Below, in pieces: positions 16,055 through 24,623 of a DNA stretch of 64,000 nucleotides; position 1 is the stretch's first letter; each line of letters starts with the position of its first letter. The stretch lies in assembly GCA_021773035.1 (NCBI GenBank), contig JAJFKU010000013.1, positions 18,555-82,554 on the forward strand, in the 5' to 3' direction. The stretch comes from Woeseiaceae bacterium (GTDB lineage Bacteria; Pseudomonadota; Gammaproteobacteria; Steroidobacterales; Woeseiaceae). The notes under the pieces were generated by a model that did not search any database, was not told the DNA's origin, and was given only the letters and a program-made list of their open reading frames with translations. Position numbers and translations under genes: made by a program.

Positions 16055-17521
16055 ATGACCTTCCGTTCACGCGGCCGCCGATGGCGGGAAGTTGTGAGTG
16101 GATTGCCTGCTGCACTGCAGGTAATAGCGCTGGCAGCGCTGCTGGGTTCGCCTGCTGCCAACGCTGTCGAGCATTCTCCAGAGCCAGCTTCGTCGTTGAA
16201 TGTGGTGTTGATCATCCCCGATGATCATTCGCGGCATTCGATGGGTGCTTACGGAAATACCCAGGTCCTGACGCCAAATCTCGACCAACTGGCGCGCGAG
16301 GGAAGCCTGTTCGCAAACGCCTACGCTGCTGCGCCTGTCTGTTCTCCCAGCCGGGCGGCAATGCTGACAGGTCGTTATCCGAGTCAGGTCGGAGTTACCG
16401 ATTTCTTTCTCAGGAACGAGCACTACGAAGAGCGTGGCCTCGATACTGGTTCGATAACCTGGCCCCGGGTCTTGCAGCGCAACGGCTATACCACCGGTCT
16501 GATAGGCAAATGGCATATTGGCGAAGCCCGCCGATACCATCCGCTGAATCGGGGGTTCGACTATTTTTTCGGTTACGACTATGCCGTGACGCCATTCGAC
16601 CCGGAACTCGAAGTCGATGGCAAGGTCGGCGTTGTAAAAGGGCATACCTCGGACCTGTTTGCTCAGGCAGCCATAGACTTCATGAGCGAGAATCGCGACC
16701 GGCCGTTTGGGTTGGTCGTGGCGCTTAGAGAGCCGCAGGTGCCCTGGAGCGAGGTACCGCAACAGGATCTTGACGCAGTAGCCGACATCGAGATAGACGT
16801 TCCATCGGGCCCGGGCATGGATTCGGGCTGGGTGGAGGAGCAAACGCGTATGAAGTATGCGTCTGTTCATACCCTCGATCGGACGATCGGTCGAATTCTG
16901 AAAGCAATGGACCAGTTGCAACTGACCTCAAGAACGGTCGTCCTGTATGTTGGCGATCACGGCATGTTGATCGGTCAGCGTGGATTGTACGGCAGAGGTG
17001 CGGTAGGTGTTATCGTCGGCGATAACGTAGTCCATCCGGAGGCTGTGGCAACACTTGCCGATCCAGCGATTACGATTCCGTTTGTCGTACGGTGGCCGGG
17101 TGTCGTACATCCCGGCAGCCGTTTCGATACGCTGGTGTCTAATGTCGACGTGTTCAGTACGGTGCTGGGTATGCTTGGGGTCGAAGTTCCTGCGGATGCT
17201 CACCCGGAAGGGGTCGATCTCACACCGCTGCTTCGCTCCGGAAAGCGTCCGTCCCGCGACGCGGTATTCGCTCAGTACGATATGAGTAACTTCGGCATAG
17301 CGCATCTGCGCATGGTGCGAACGGCCGGTTGGAAGCTCATTCGTCACCTTGGCATGACGGCGAATGCCGAGTGGCTGGATGAACTCTACGACATGACAGT
17401 CGATCCCGGTGAAACAAGGAACCTGATTGAGGATGACGCGGTTCAATCCGTTCGCGAAGATCTTTACGACAGACTGTCGTCCTGGCAGCGCGCAATAGAC
17501 GACCCGCAGCAGGGGCATTAG
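16055..17521 (+). CDS. Arylsulfatase-family sulfatase, exported
   Basis: I choose ATG at 16055 (488 residues) because AAGG lies eight bases upstream and it gives a signal peptide (RRWREVVSG then LQVIALAALLGSPAANA); the longer frame includes a sigma-factor relic. The type I sulfatase signature C-x-P-S-R is seen as CSPSRAAMLTGR with Cys at residue 96, the residue converted to formylglycine. The metal-binding DD of IIPDDHSRHSMGAYG and GKWHIGE are present. It would cleave sulfate esters in the periplasm. The substrate is unknown. It follows TonB receptor 1 and heads the hydrolase run. Confidence 0.92.
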   Translation: MTFRSRGRRWREVVSGLPAALQVIALAALLGSPAANAVEHSPEPASSLNVVLIIPDDHSRHSMGAYGNTQVLTPNLDQLAREGSLFANAYAAAPVCSPSRAAMLTGRYPSQVGVTDFFLRNEHYEERGLDTGSITWPRVLQRNGYTTGLIGKWHIGEARRYHPLNRGFDYFFGYDYAVTPFDPELEVDGKVGVVKGHTSDLFAQAAIDFMSENRDRPFGLVVALREPQVPWSEVPQQDLDAVADIEIDVPSGPGMDSGWVEEQTRMKYASVHTLDRTIGRILKAMDQLQLTSRTVVLYVGDHGMLIGQRGLYGRGAVGVIVGDNVVHPEAVATLADPAITIPFVVRWPGVVHPGSRFDTLVSNVDVFSTVLGMLGVEVPADAHPEGVDLTPLLRSGKRPSRDAVFAQYDMSNFGIAHLRMVRTAGWKLIRHLGMTANAEWLDELYDMTVDPGETRNLIEDDAVQSVREDLYDRLSSWQRAIDDPQQGH

Positions 17522-17597
17522 GCGTTTTGCTCATGAGGCAACGGAGCGAGGCATCTTGTCGGCACATTGGTAGTGAACCCTGGTACGGGAGAGACAG

Positions 17598-19337
17598 ATG
17601 TTCCCAGGAATAGGCATAAACCGGGCCTGGTTGGGCTGTGCATTTCCGCTATTTGCAGCACTCACCGTTTCGTGCGTGGCCGCGCGCGCGGAATCCGGTC
17701 TCTCCGAACAATTGAGGGCAGTCGATGCCCTGTTTGAAGAACGGAACGAGTCACTACAGCCTGGAATGGTCGTCGGCATTCTGATGGGAGATGAAGTTGT
17801 CTACGAAAAGGGATTCGGGATGGCCGACATCGAACACCGAATCCCTGTCACCAGGGAAACCGTTTTTCACGTTGCGAGTGTTTCAAAGCAGTTTACCGCC
17901 TATTCACTGGCGGCGCTGGAGTTCGACGGCGCGCTCGATCTTGACGCGGACATTCGGGATCACCTCAATTTCGTCCCGGATTCCGGTTACCGAATTACAC
18001 CGCGACACCTTGTCCACCATGTTAGCGGACTCAGAGACCACTGGGGCCTGTTCGTGATGGGAGGACAGGAAATGACGAGCCGGCTGCGACAGTCGCAGGT
18101 AGTCAATATCGTGTCGCGCCAGGAGGCTCTGAATTTTCCGCCGGGTACCGACTTCTCGTATTCGAACACCGGCTATGCCTTGATGGCGGAACTCGTGCAC
18201 TCGATAACGGGAAAAACACTGCGACAGTATGCGGGAGCAAGAATCTTCGAACCGATCGGGATGTCCGATACCTTCATCTACGACGATGTCACGGAGATTG
18301 TACCGAATCGGGCACACTCCTTCGTCATGGACTCTGACGGTGAATGGCGGCGTGAGCCGCTGAACTACGATCAGGCCGGAGCGACGAGTTTGCACACGAC
18401 AGCCGGCGATCTGTTGAAATGGGCTGGGCATCTGTTGCATCCGGCCGGTGGGCCCGCCGCCGAACTGGTGTCGACGGTGACAACGATGGGCCAGCTGAAT
18501 GACGGCACGCCGCTGAACTATGGTTTCGGGCTGTGGGAAAGGCAGTTCGCGGGAAACAAGGTAATCATGCATACCGGTTCGGACGCCGGGTTTAGCACCG
18601 CTTTTTGCGTATTTCCCGAACAGGATTTCGCGGTGGTTATTTTGGCGAATTTTCCGGTTAATCGACATATTCTCATAGAAAAAATAGCGGACATATTTCT
18701 GTCGCCGAAACCGGAAGGTACTTTCGAATCGCCCGGGAAGGCGAGACTAACACCGGCTGCACTGAAGTCGTATACCGGTCGTTACTACCACCCACGTCGA
18801 AATGTCCTCGATCTTTCCTATTCACCGGAGTCGGGTAGTCTGGGGTTGTCGGTCTACACCGGTGAGCCGCACGTTGACGTAACGCTTCGGGCCGATGGCA
18901 GCTTCGATCTCGGCGACGACGCCCGCCGGCTCGGCGAGTACTACGTTCCGGAGTTTGATGAAGATGGCACAGTCGTTGCGATCACGGACGAAGGAAAGAC
19001 CTATACCTACGGCTTGCCTCGGCTACACAGGTTCGTCCGATTACCCGAACCTTCAGACGCGGACAGGGAACTGGCCCGGTTCGCTGGAGACTACCGTAGC
19101 GGTGAGCTCGATATTACATACACCGTCAGTGCGGATATCGCATTGGGAAAACTCTATCTTGATCATATCTGGGCGCCGCAGCCGGTTGAACTAACCCCGA
19201 CAGCGAGAAATCACTTCGATGGCAAGTGGCCGTTTGAGACTGTTGAGTTCGTTCGAGATCAAGAAGGCCTGCCGACGACCATGCTGATTTCGGAGGAGCG
19301 AATTCGCGACGTGCGCTTTGACAGGGTGGCGAGGTAG
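17598..19337 (+). CDS. Serine hydrolase of the beta-lactamase class C / D-aminopeptidase type (A)
   Basis: This 579-residue exported protein has a signal peptide (about residues 1-31) and the penicillin-binding fold motifs: S94-V-S-K97 in FHVASVSK, Y-S-N in DFSYSNTGYALM, and H-T-G in IMHTGSDAGFS. The extra C-terminal 200 residues form beta-rich domains like those of Ochrobactrum-type D-aminopeptidases and DUF3471-tailed proteins. The family includes D,D-peptidases, D-aminopeptidases and esterases. In this neighbourhood, next to a racemase and amidohydrolases, release of D-amino acids from peptides is a reasonable inference. The ATG follows a GGGAGAG site. Confidence 0.88.
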   Translation: MFPGIGINRAWLGCAFPLFAALTVSCVAARAESGLSEQLRAVDALFEERNESLQPGMVVGILMGDEVVYEKGFGMADIEHRIPVTRETVFHVASVSKQFTAYSLAALEFDGALDLDADIRDHLNFVPDSGYRITPRHLVHHVSGLRDHWGLFVMGGQEMTSRLRQSQVVNIVSRQEALNFPPGTDFSYSNTGYALMAELVHSITGKTLRQYAGARIFEPIGMSDTFIYDDVTEIVPNRAHSFVMDSDGEWRREPLNYDQAGATSLHTTAGDLLKWAGHLLHPAGGPAAELVSTVTTMGQLNDGTPLNYGFGLWERQFAGNKVIMHTGSDAGFSTAFCVFPEQDFAVVILANFPVNRHILIEKIADIFLSPKPEGTFESPGKARLTPAALKSYTGRYYHPRRNVLDLSYSPESGSLGLSVYTGEPHVDVTLRADGSFDLGDDARRLGEYYVPEFDEDGTVVAITDEGKTYTYGLPRLHRFVRLPEPSDADRELARFAGDYRSGELDITYTVSADIALGKLYLDHIWAPQPVELTPTARNHFDGKWPFETVEFVRDQEGLPTTMLISEERIRDVRFDRVAR

Positions 19338-19452
19338 ATGCCGTGCAGACTCGATTCCGTTCGGCTGACGGCGTGGTGAGATGGGGTGTTGAACTCATCC
19401 GCTATCTGTCGATCGCCGGGTCTCCGATTGTTTGCTTTCGCAGGAATCCTGC

Positions 19453-20598
19453 GTGAGTAATACACTTATCGCTGCGGATAATGTTTTCGGCCTGCTGGGC
19501 GCTCTTTTTGCTCTGATCGCGTTTGCGGTCTATGCCGAAGGCAGCCGAATCGGCAAGCGCTTATCCGCGGCATCCGTAGTAATCGGTATCGCGCTGCTGT
19601 TGTCGCAGTTTTCAGTGTTGCCGCGGACGGCGCCGCTTTACGATGCCGTCTGGGAATACATGGTGCCGCTGGCAATCGCGATATTTCTCATTAAGGCGAA
19701 CCTGCTGAGCGTCGTTCAGGAGGGTGGCCGGGTGTTGCTGGCTTTCTCGATCGGAATGGCGGGGGTCGTGGCCGGAGCCGTTCTCGGCGCGTCACTGATC
19801 GATCTCGGACCCCACGAAGCACAGTTTGTTGGAATATTCTCGGCGACCTATACCGGTGGTTCGCTGAATTTCGCGGCGGTAGCCGAGGCAACGGAGTTCA
19901 GGGAGGCGAGCCTGCTTTCAGCGGCACTGGCCGTTGATACGATCTGGGGTACCGCGTTTATCGTAGTAGCCAATCTGCTCGGTGGCTGGAGTCTCTTTCA
20001 ACGTTTCTATGCTGAGCGAGACAACTCTATGCTGGAAGCCGTCGAAACGACGACGCATAAAGAAAGCGATAGTTCGATTAGCTTGCCGGGCATTTCGATT
20101 GCCATTGGTCTTGCCGCCGTGGTTTGCGCCGTTTCGATAGCAGTGGCTGCCAGACTTGGCCTCGATTCGTACGCGATTCTGTTCATCTCCGTCTTCATGG
20201 CCGTTATTGCGACGGTATTCCGGAAGGTCTTGTCCAGGTTACGCGGTGAGAACGTACTTGCACTGCTGTTGATGTACCTGTTTTTTGCCATCGTGGGCGC
20301 GGGAACCGACGTTGGCGCCATGTTCAAGGTGGTACCCGAGTTATCCGCTTTTGTAGCCATCATTCTCAGCGCGCACCTCCTGTTCCTGCTCATCGGCGGG
20401 TGTGTCTTTCGGTTGAGTTACGGGGAATTGATAGTCGGGTCCCTGGCGTGTATCACCGGTCCGCCTGTCGCGGCTGCCATCGCTATTCTATTCGGTTGGC
20501 GTCGTTTGGTGGCCGCCGGGATTTTAACGGGCGTGTTCGGTTACCTGATCGGGAACTTCGTTGGGGTTGGGCTTCATGCATTACTCGGCGGTAACTAG
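19453..20598 (+). CDS. DUF819 family membrane protein (YjcL-like)
   Basis: I choose GTG at 19453 (381 residues), which has AGGA six to seven bases upstream; the frame is open to a TTG at 19432. The protein has about ten to eleven hydrophobic segments and the DUF819 signatures GIFSATYTGGSLNFAAVAEA and ALAVDTIWGTAFI, with a second repeat-like GSLACITGPPVAAAIA near the end. DUF819 proteins are probable inner-membrane transporters of unknown substrate. Membership is clear; transport of an amino acid or dipeptide released by the neighbouring hydrolases is inference. The next gene starts 43 bases downstream. Confidence 0.88.
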   Translation: MSNTLIAADNVFGLLGALFALIAFAVYAEGSRIGKRLSAASVVIGIALLLSQFSVLPRTAPLYDAVWEYMVPLAIAIFLIKANLLSVVQEGGRVLLAFSIGMAGVVAGAVLGASLIDLGPHEAQFVGIFSATYTGGSLNFAAVAEATEFREASLLSAALAVDTIWGTAFIVVANLLGGWSLFQRFYAERDNSMLEAVETTTHKESDSSISLPGISIAIGLAAVVCAVSIAVAARLGLDSYAILFISVFMAVIATVFRKVLSRLRGENVLALLLMYLFFAIVGAGTDVGAMFKVVPELSAFVAIILSAHLLFLLIGGCVFRLSYGELIVGSLACITGPPVAAAIAILFGWRRLVAAGILTGVFGYLIGNFVGVGLHALLGGN

Positions 20599-20640
20599 GT
20601 TTGTACCGTTGCGGTCCGGCGGGTTGACGAGGAACTAAGT

Positions 20641-22086
20641 ATGCGAAGATCGAAGTATGTGTACGCGGCTCTGGCCTCAGCGTTTCGGAGAACCGGTCGA
20701 AGCGCGGTCGTCGAGCTGCGAACATTGGCGCTGACAGGGCTTCTGGTATACAGCGTAGCCGGATCGACGTTCGCCGCTGCGCGCGAAATATACGCGAGCA
20801 CGTACCGCCCGCTCGCAGCGCCGTCAGTTCTGATTGAAAACGCCACCATCCTGACAGCGACGGGTACACGCATCGAACGTGGTGACGTGTTGTTCGAGCA
20901 CGGCAAGCTGGTCGCGATCGGTGCGGATATCACTGCTGCAAACGTAAGTCGGGTTATCGATGCAACAGGTCGATACGTAACGCCGGGAATTATCGACATT
21001 CATTCTCACTTGGGCTTATCGCCTGTGCCCCACGTTGAAGGCAATAGTGACTCCAACGAGATAACTAACCCGAATACGGCGGGCGTTTGGGCGGAGCACG
21101 GGGTGTGGCCTCAGGACCCGGGGTTTGCAGCAGCTTTGGCCGGCGGCGTGACAACGCTGCAAGTACTTCCAGGATCTGCCAACCTGTTTGGTGGCCGTAG
21201 TGTTGTACTCAAGAACGTACGTTCAGTGACCGTGCAGGCTATGAAATACCCGGGCGCTCCGTACGGGATAAAAATGGCTTGCGGTGAAAACCCGAAGTTT
21301 CTGTATGGAAGCGAAAGAGGTGTCGCTCCAGGTACGCGAATGGGGAACTTCTTTGCTTACCGCTCGGCGTTCATCGCGGCGCAGAGTTATAAACGCAAAC
21401 ATGACCGCTATGCCGAGGATGAGAATAGCGGAAAGCCTGCGGCAGAACCGGAACGCGACCTGGGTCTGGATACGCTGCTTGGCGTACTGAACGGCGATAT
21501 CTATGTTCATGTGCATTGTTATCGGGCAGACGAAATGGCCATGATACTGGACCTCGCCGACGAGTTCGGGTTTCGGATTGCCGCATTTCATCATGCCACC
21601 GAGGCCTACAAGATTCCCCGGATGCTGGCCCGGAAAGAAACCTGCGCCGCGATGTGGTCGGACTGGTGGGGCTTTAAGATGGAGGCGCTGGACGGTATCC
21701 GGGAGAACATCCCGATGGTCGATGCTGCGGGTGCCTGTGCGATCGTGCATTCGGATTCGGCAACCGGGATACAGCACCTGCCGTTTGAGGCAGCCAGGGC
21801 GATGGGCTCCGGACGTCGGGCGGGCCTGGACATGGAACCGGAGCAGGCCGTTCGCTGGCTTACGATCAACCCCGCGCGAGCGCTGGGTATCGACGATGAA
21901 ACGGGCTCACTGGAAGCTGGCAAGGCTGCCGACTTAGTAATCTGGTCGGGGGACCCGTTCAGCACCTATACGCGTGCCGATGAAGTCTTCATCGACGGTG
22001 TACCCGTATTTCAGCGTGACGTGACGGCTGCTCAGCGCACGAGCGATTTCGTCCTTGGGCAGTTGCCAGAACTGAGTGAGCAATAA
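20641..22086 (+). CDS. Exported amidohydrolase with intact metal site
   Basis: This 481-residue TIM-barrel amidohydrolase resembles the imidazolonepropionase-like branch. An N-terminal hydrophobic signal (around residues 27-46) sends it to the periplasm. The metal ligands are visible: H-S-H in GIIDIHSHLG near residue 120, His in VHVHCYRADEMA near 285, His in AAFHHATEAY near 318, and the Asp of VHSDSATG near 378. The C-terminal NPARALGIDDETGSLEAGKAADLVIW is the usual amidohydrolase end. It would hydrolyse an amide, possibly an acylated amino acid or small peptide. Its stop shares one base with the next gene's start, forming a catalytic plus non-catalytic pair. Confidence 0.9.
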   Translation: MRRSKYVYAALASAFRRTGRSAVVELRTLALTGLLVYSVAGSTFAAAREIYASTYRPLAAPSVLIENATILTATGTRIERGDVLFEHGKLVAIGADITAANVSRVIDATGRYVTPGIIDIHSHLGLSPVPHVEGNSDSNEITNPNTAGVWAEHGVWPQDPGFAAALAGGVTTLQVLPGSANLFGGRSVVLKNVRSVTVQAMKYPGAPYGIKMACGENPKFLYGSERGVAPGTRMGNFFAYRSAFIAAQSYKRKHDRYAEDENSGKPAAEPERDLGLDTLLGVLNGDIYVHVHCYRADEMAMILDLADEFGFRIAAFHHATEAYKIPRMLARKETCAAMWSDWWGFKMEALDGIRENIPMVDAAGACAIVHSDSATGIQHLPFEAARAMGSGRRAGLDMEPEQAVRWLTINPARALGIDDETGSLEAGKAADLVIWSGDPFSTYTRADEVFIDGVPVFQRDVTAAQRTSDFVLGQLPELSEQ

Positions 22087-23372
22087 TGAAGACGCCGCTT
22101 ACTATTGCTCCGATACTCGTTTTCATCGTGTTGATTGCGTATGGCACAACCGCCTATTGCGAGACCTACGTTATTCACGGCGGTACGGTTCACACGCTTG
22201 GCCCGCTGGGTGCCATCGAGGGTGGGACCATCGTTGTGGAGGATGGGGTTGTGGTCTCCGTAGGCAACGATCTTGAGATTCCGCAGCATGCCAAAGTATT
22301 CGATGCCAGCAATAGGGTCGTAACACCGGGCCTGATGAATTCGTTTACTCATCTGGGCATCGAGGAAGTTTCGACAGTCGCCGGCACGGTAGATCACGCC
22401 GCAACGCACAGCAAAGATTCGTCTGCGTTGGCAATGCACTGGAGCATCAATCCAAACTCGGCGTTGATTCGATTCGCACGCTCCGATGGTCTGACGCGAG
22501 CCGTGGTGGCTCCGTCGGCTGGCCCGAACATATTTTCGGGCACCGGAGCGATTATCGACCTCAGTACCGGCAACGACTTTCTGACAAAGCGGTTCGCGGC
22601 CGTCTTCGCGACGCTGGGTGAGGCAGGTAGCAGGCAATCCGGCGGATCAAGGAGCGCAGCGTGGCTGCAACTGACCGAGAGTATAGAAGCAGCACGCGCT
22701 TTTTCAGATAGCCGTTCGAAATTCGAAAAGCAGAGTCGATTTTCACCGCTCCTCTCGAGGGCGGACCTGGAAGCACTGGAGCGGGTAGTACGGCGCGATG
22801 TGCCAATGGTTGTTGCCGTCGATCGGCAGTCCGATATTGAGCGCGTTATCGACTACAAACGAAGCTCGAAGCTGAACATCGTTATCAAGGGCGGGCGTGA
22901 GGCGTGGCGAGTCGCCGATAAACTGGCGGCAGCGGAAATTCCGGTTCTAGTGAACCCGATGCTTAATCTGCCGGATAATTTCGAGGCACTCGGCAGCACT
23001 TTGGAGAACGCCAGAATCCTCCACGCCAAGGGCGTCGTTGTTGCTTTTTCAGGGAGTAGCTCGCTGTACGAGTGGCCCTACAACGCTGGTGGTATCGGCA
23101 AAATAGCGGGGCTTGCCGTCGCATACGGACTGCCGTGGGAGGCGGCATTGGAAGCGGTCACCATCGCACCGGCCAGGGTTTGGGGCATCGACGATCGATA
23201 CGGATCCATCGAACCCGGCAAGGAAGCGGACCTTGTGATCTGGGACGGCGATCCTCTGGAAGCAATTTCGGGCCCGGTTGCTGTTTTCATACGGGGCGAG
23301 CCCGTTTCGATGCGTTCGCGGCAGTCGCAACTTCGCGACAAATACATGAATCGAGTAATTAATCAGGAGTGA
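22086..23372 (+). CDS. Amidohydrolase-like protein lacking the metal ligands
   Basis: This 428-residue exported protein (signal peptide to about residue 27) is clearly homologous to the preceding amidohydrolase, ending with ITIAPARVWGIDDRYGSIEP and KEADLVIWDGDP. Every metal ligand seen in the partner is changed. H-S-H becomes F-T-H in NSFTHLG, the bridging-region His becomes Asp in VAVDRQSD, the next His becomes Gly in IVIKGGREAW, and the catalytic Asp becomes Gly in VAFSGSSSL. It is therefore probably inactive as a metallohydrolase and may work as a structural or regulatory partner. The one-base overlap supports fixed stoichiometry with its neighbour. Confidence 0.88.
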   Translation: MKTPLTIAPILVFIVLIAYGTTAYCETYVIHGGTVHTLGPLGAIEGGTIVVEDGVVVSVGNDLEIPQHAKVFDASNRVVTPGLMNSFTHLGIEEVSTVAGTVDHAATHSKDSSALAMHWSINPNSALIRFARSDGLTRAVVAPSAGPNIFSGTGAIIDLSTGNDFLTKRFAAVFATLGEAGSRQSGGSRSAAWLQLTESIEAARAFSDSRSKFEKQSRFSPLLSRADLEALERVVRRDVPMVVAVDRQSDIERVIDYKRSSKLNIVIKGGREAWRVADKLAAAEIPVLVNPMLNLPDNFEALGSTLENARILHAKGVVVAFSGSSSLYEWPYNAGGIGKIAGLAVAYGLPWEAALEAVTIAPARVWGIDDRYGSIEPGKEADLVIWDGDPLEAISGPVAVFIRGEPVSMRSRQSQLRDKYMNRVINQE

Positions 23373-23375
23373 ATC

Positions 23376-24623
23376 ATGAAGTCCGTTCTAAGTAGCAGGC
23401 GGTCGGTATTGAGAGCCGCCATTGGCGTGGCTGGACTGACTTCGTTGTCGGGTTTGTCCGGAACAGCAACAGCGGCGACCGATGCCAAGAAGCCGAACCT
23501 GAAAAAGCTCAGATCTGTAGCAGAAGTCGGGGACAGAATCGATGCCTGGCTCGAAGTCGATTCTGCGGCATTGCACCAAAACGTTCAGGCGATTTCTGCA
23601 AAAGCTAACGGAAACCCGGTTCTTGCCGTACTCAAGTGCAACGGCTACGGGCTGGGGACCGATGTCGTCGCATCTATCCTCGAACGCTCACCCGTAGTCT
23701 GGGGTTTTGCTGTCGCGAAAACTGACGAGGCAATCGCTATTCGTGAGGCTGGCGTCCGCAAACCGGTACTTCTGATGAGTGATGTTGCGGAGTCGGATGC
23801 TTTGGAGCTGCTCGAACGACGGGTCTCGCTCGCGGCCTACGGGCCGGGTTCGGAGCAACGCTTCGCCGCGCTTGCAAAAAAACTCGGCCGCCCGGCTGGC
23901 GTCCATCTATACCTCGACGTTGGGCTGGGCCGACTGGGCGTGCCGTACTACCGGGCCGAGGACTGGATCGCCGCCATGGCCCGGAACAAGGCGCTGCGCG
24001 TTGAAGGGACTTTCGTCAACCTGACCGAGGTCGACAATGCGGGTATCGAACATCTCGCGCGTTTGCAGCAACTGGTAACGACGCTCAGGGCGAGGGGTGT
24101 GGATATGGGCAAAGTCCATGCGGCGGCGTCCTACGCGCTAATGCACTATCCGGGAGCTGCGATGGATATGGTTCGACCCGGCATCATGACCTACGGCGTA
24201 CATCCCGATCGGACTGCTGAGGATGCGATCAAGCTGCGAGTTGCGCATCGACTGCGTGCAAGAGTTATTCGTGTGTCACAACTGCGCAAGGGCGATGCTG
24301 CGGGCTATGCCCAGGAATTCGTTGCCGGGGAACCGACGTGGACAGCAACGATTATGTGCGGCTGGTCGGATGGCTATGATTTCAAATCAAACGTAGGCGG
24401 TGAAGTCCTTATCGGTGAACGCCGCTATCCGGTAGTTATGCGGACTGCGAATCACTGCGTCGTTAATCTGGGCAGGGAAAGAACCGTCGAGCACGGTGCG
24501 GTCGCGACACTGGTTGGTCCCGAGCCGGGAATTCGGCCGTTGGAGCTGGCCGAGAAATCGAAAAGTTCCGGGTACAATCAAATTCGCTACAGCGCAATGT
24601 TGCCCAAGTTTGTGGCAGTCTGA
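23376..24623 (+). CDS. Tat-exported alanine racemase-family enzyme
   Basis: This 415-residue PLP enzyme belongs to the alanine racemase fold type III family. The N-terminus SSRRSVLRAAIGVAG is a twin-arginine signal, so the enzyme would fold with PLP in the cytoplasm and act in the periplasm. The PLP lysine is K87 in LAVLKCNGYGLG, and the opposite catalytic Tyr lies in GDAAGYAQEF near residue 307. Exported racemases of this kind are typically broad-spectrum amino-acid racemases. The gene starts three bases after the previous stop behind AGGAG, and shares one base with the dehydrogenase gene downstream. It would interconvert D- and L-amino acids released by the serine hydrolases. Confidence 0.92.
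   Translation: MKSVLSSRRSVLRAAIGVAGLTSLSGLSGTATAATDAKKPNLKKLRSVAEVGDRIDAWLEVDSAALHQNVQAISAKANGNPVLAVLKCNGYGLGTDVVASILERSPVVWGFAVAKTDEAIAIREAGVRKPVLLMSDVAESDALELLERRVSLAAYGPGSEQRFAALAKKLGRPAGVHLYLDVGLGRLGVPYYRAEDWIAAMARNKALRVEGTFVNLTEVDNAGIEHLARLQQLVTTLRARGVDMGKVHAAASYALMHYPGAAMDMVRPGIMTYGVHPDRTAEDAIKLRVAHRLRARVIRVSQLRKGDAAGYAQEFVAGEPTWTATIMCGWSDGYDFKSNVGGEVLIGERRYPVVMRTANHCVVNLGRERTVEHGAVATLVGPEPGIRPLELAEKSKSSGYNQIRYSAMLPKFVAV

Noticed and set aside
14953..16215. A 420-codon minus-strand open frame over the end of TonB receptor 1 and the sulfatase start
   Set aside because: It is antisense to a clear receptor barrel and to the duplicated sigma leader. Its similarity to an antisense frame at 28847-29068 only reflects that duplication.
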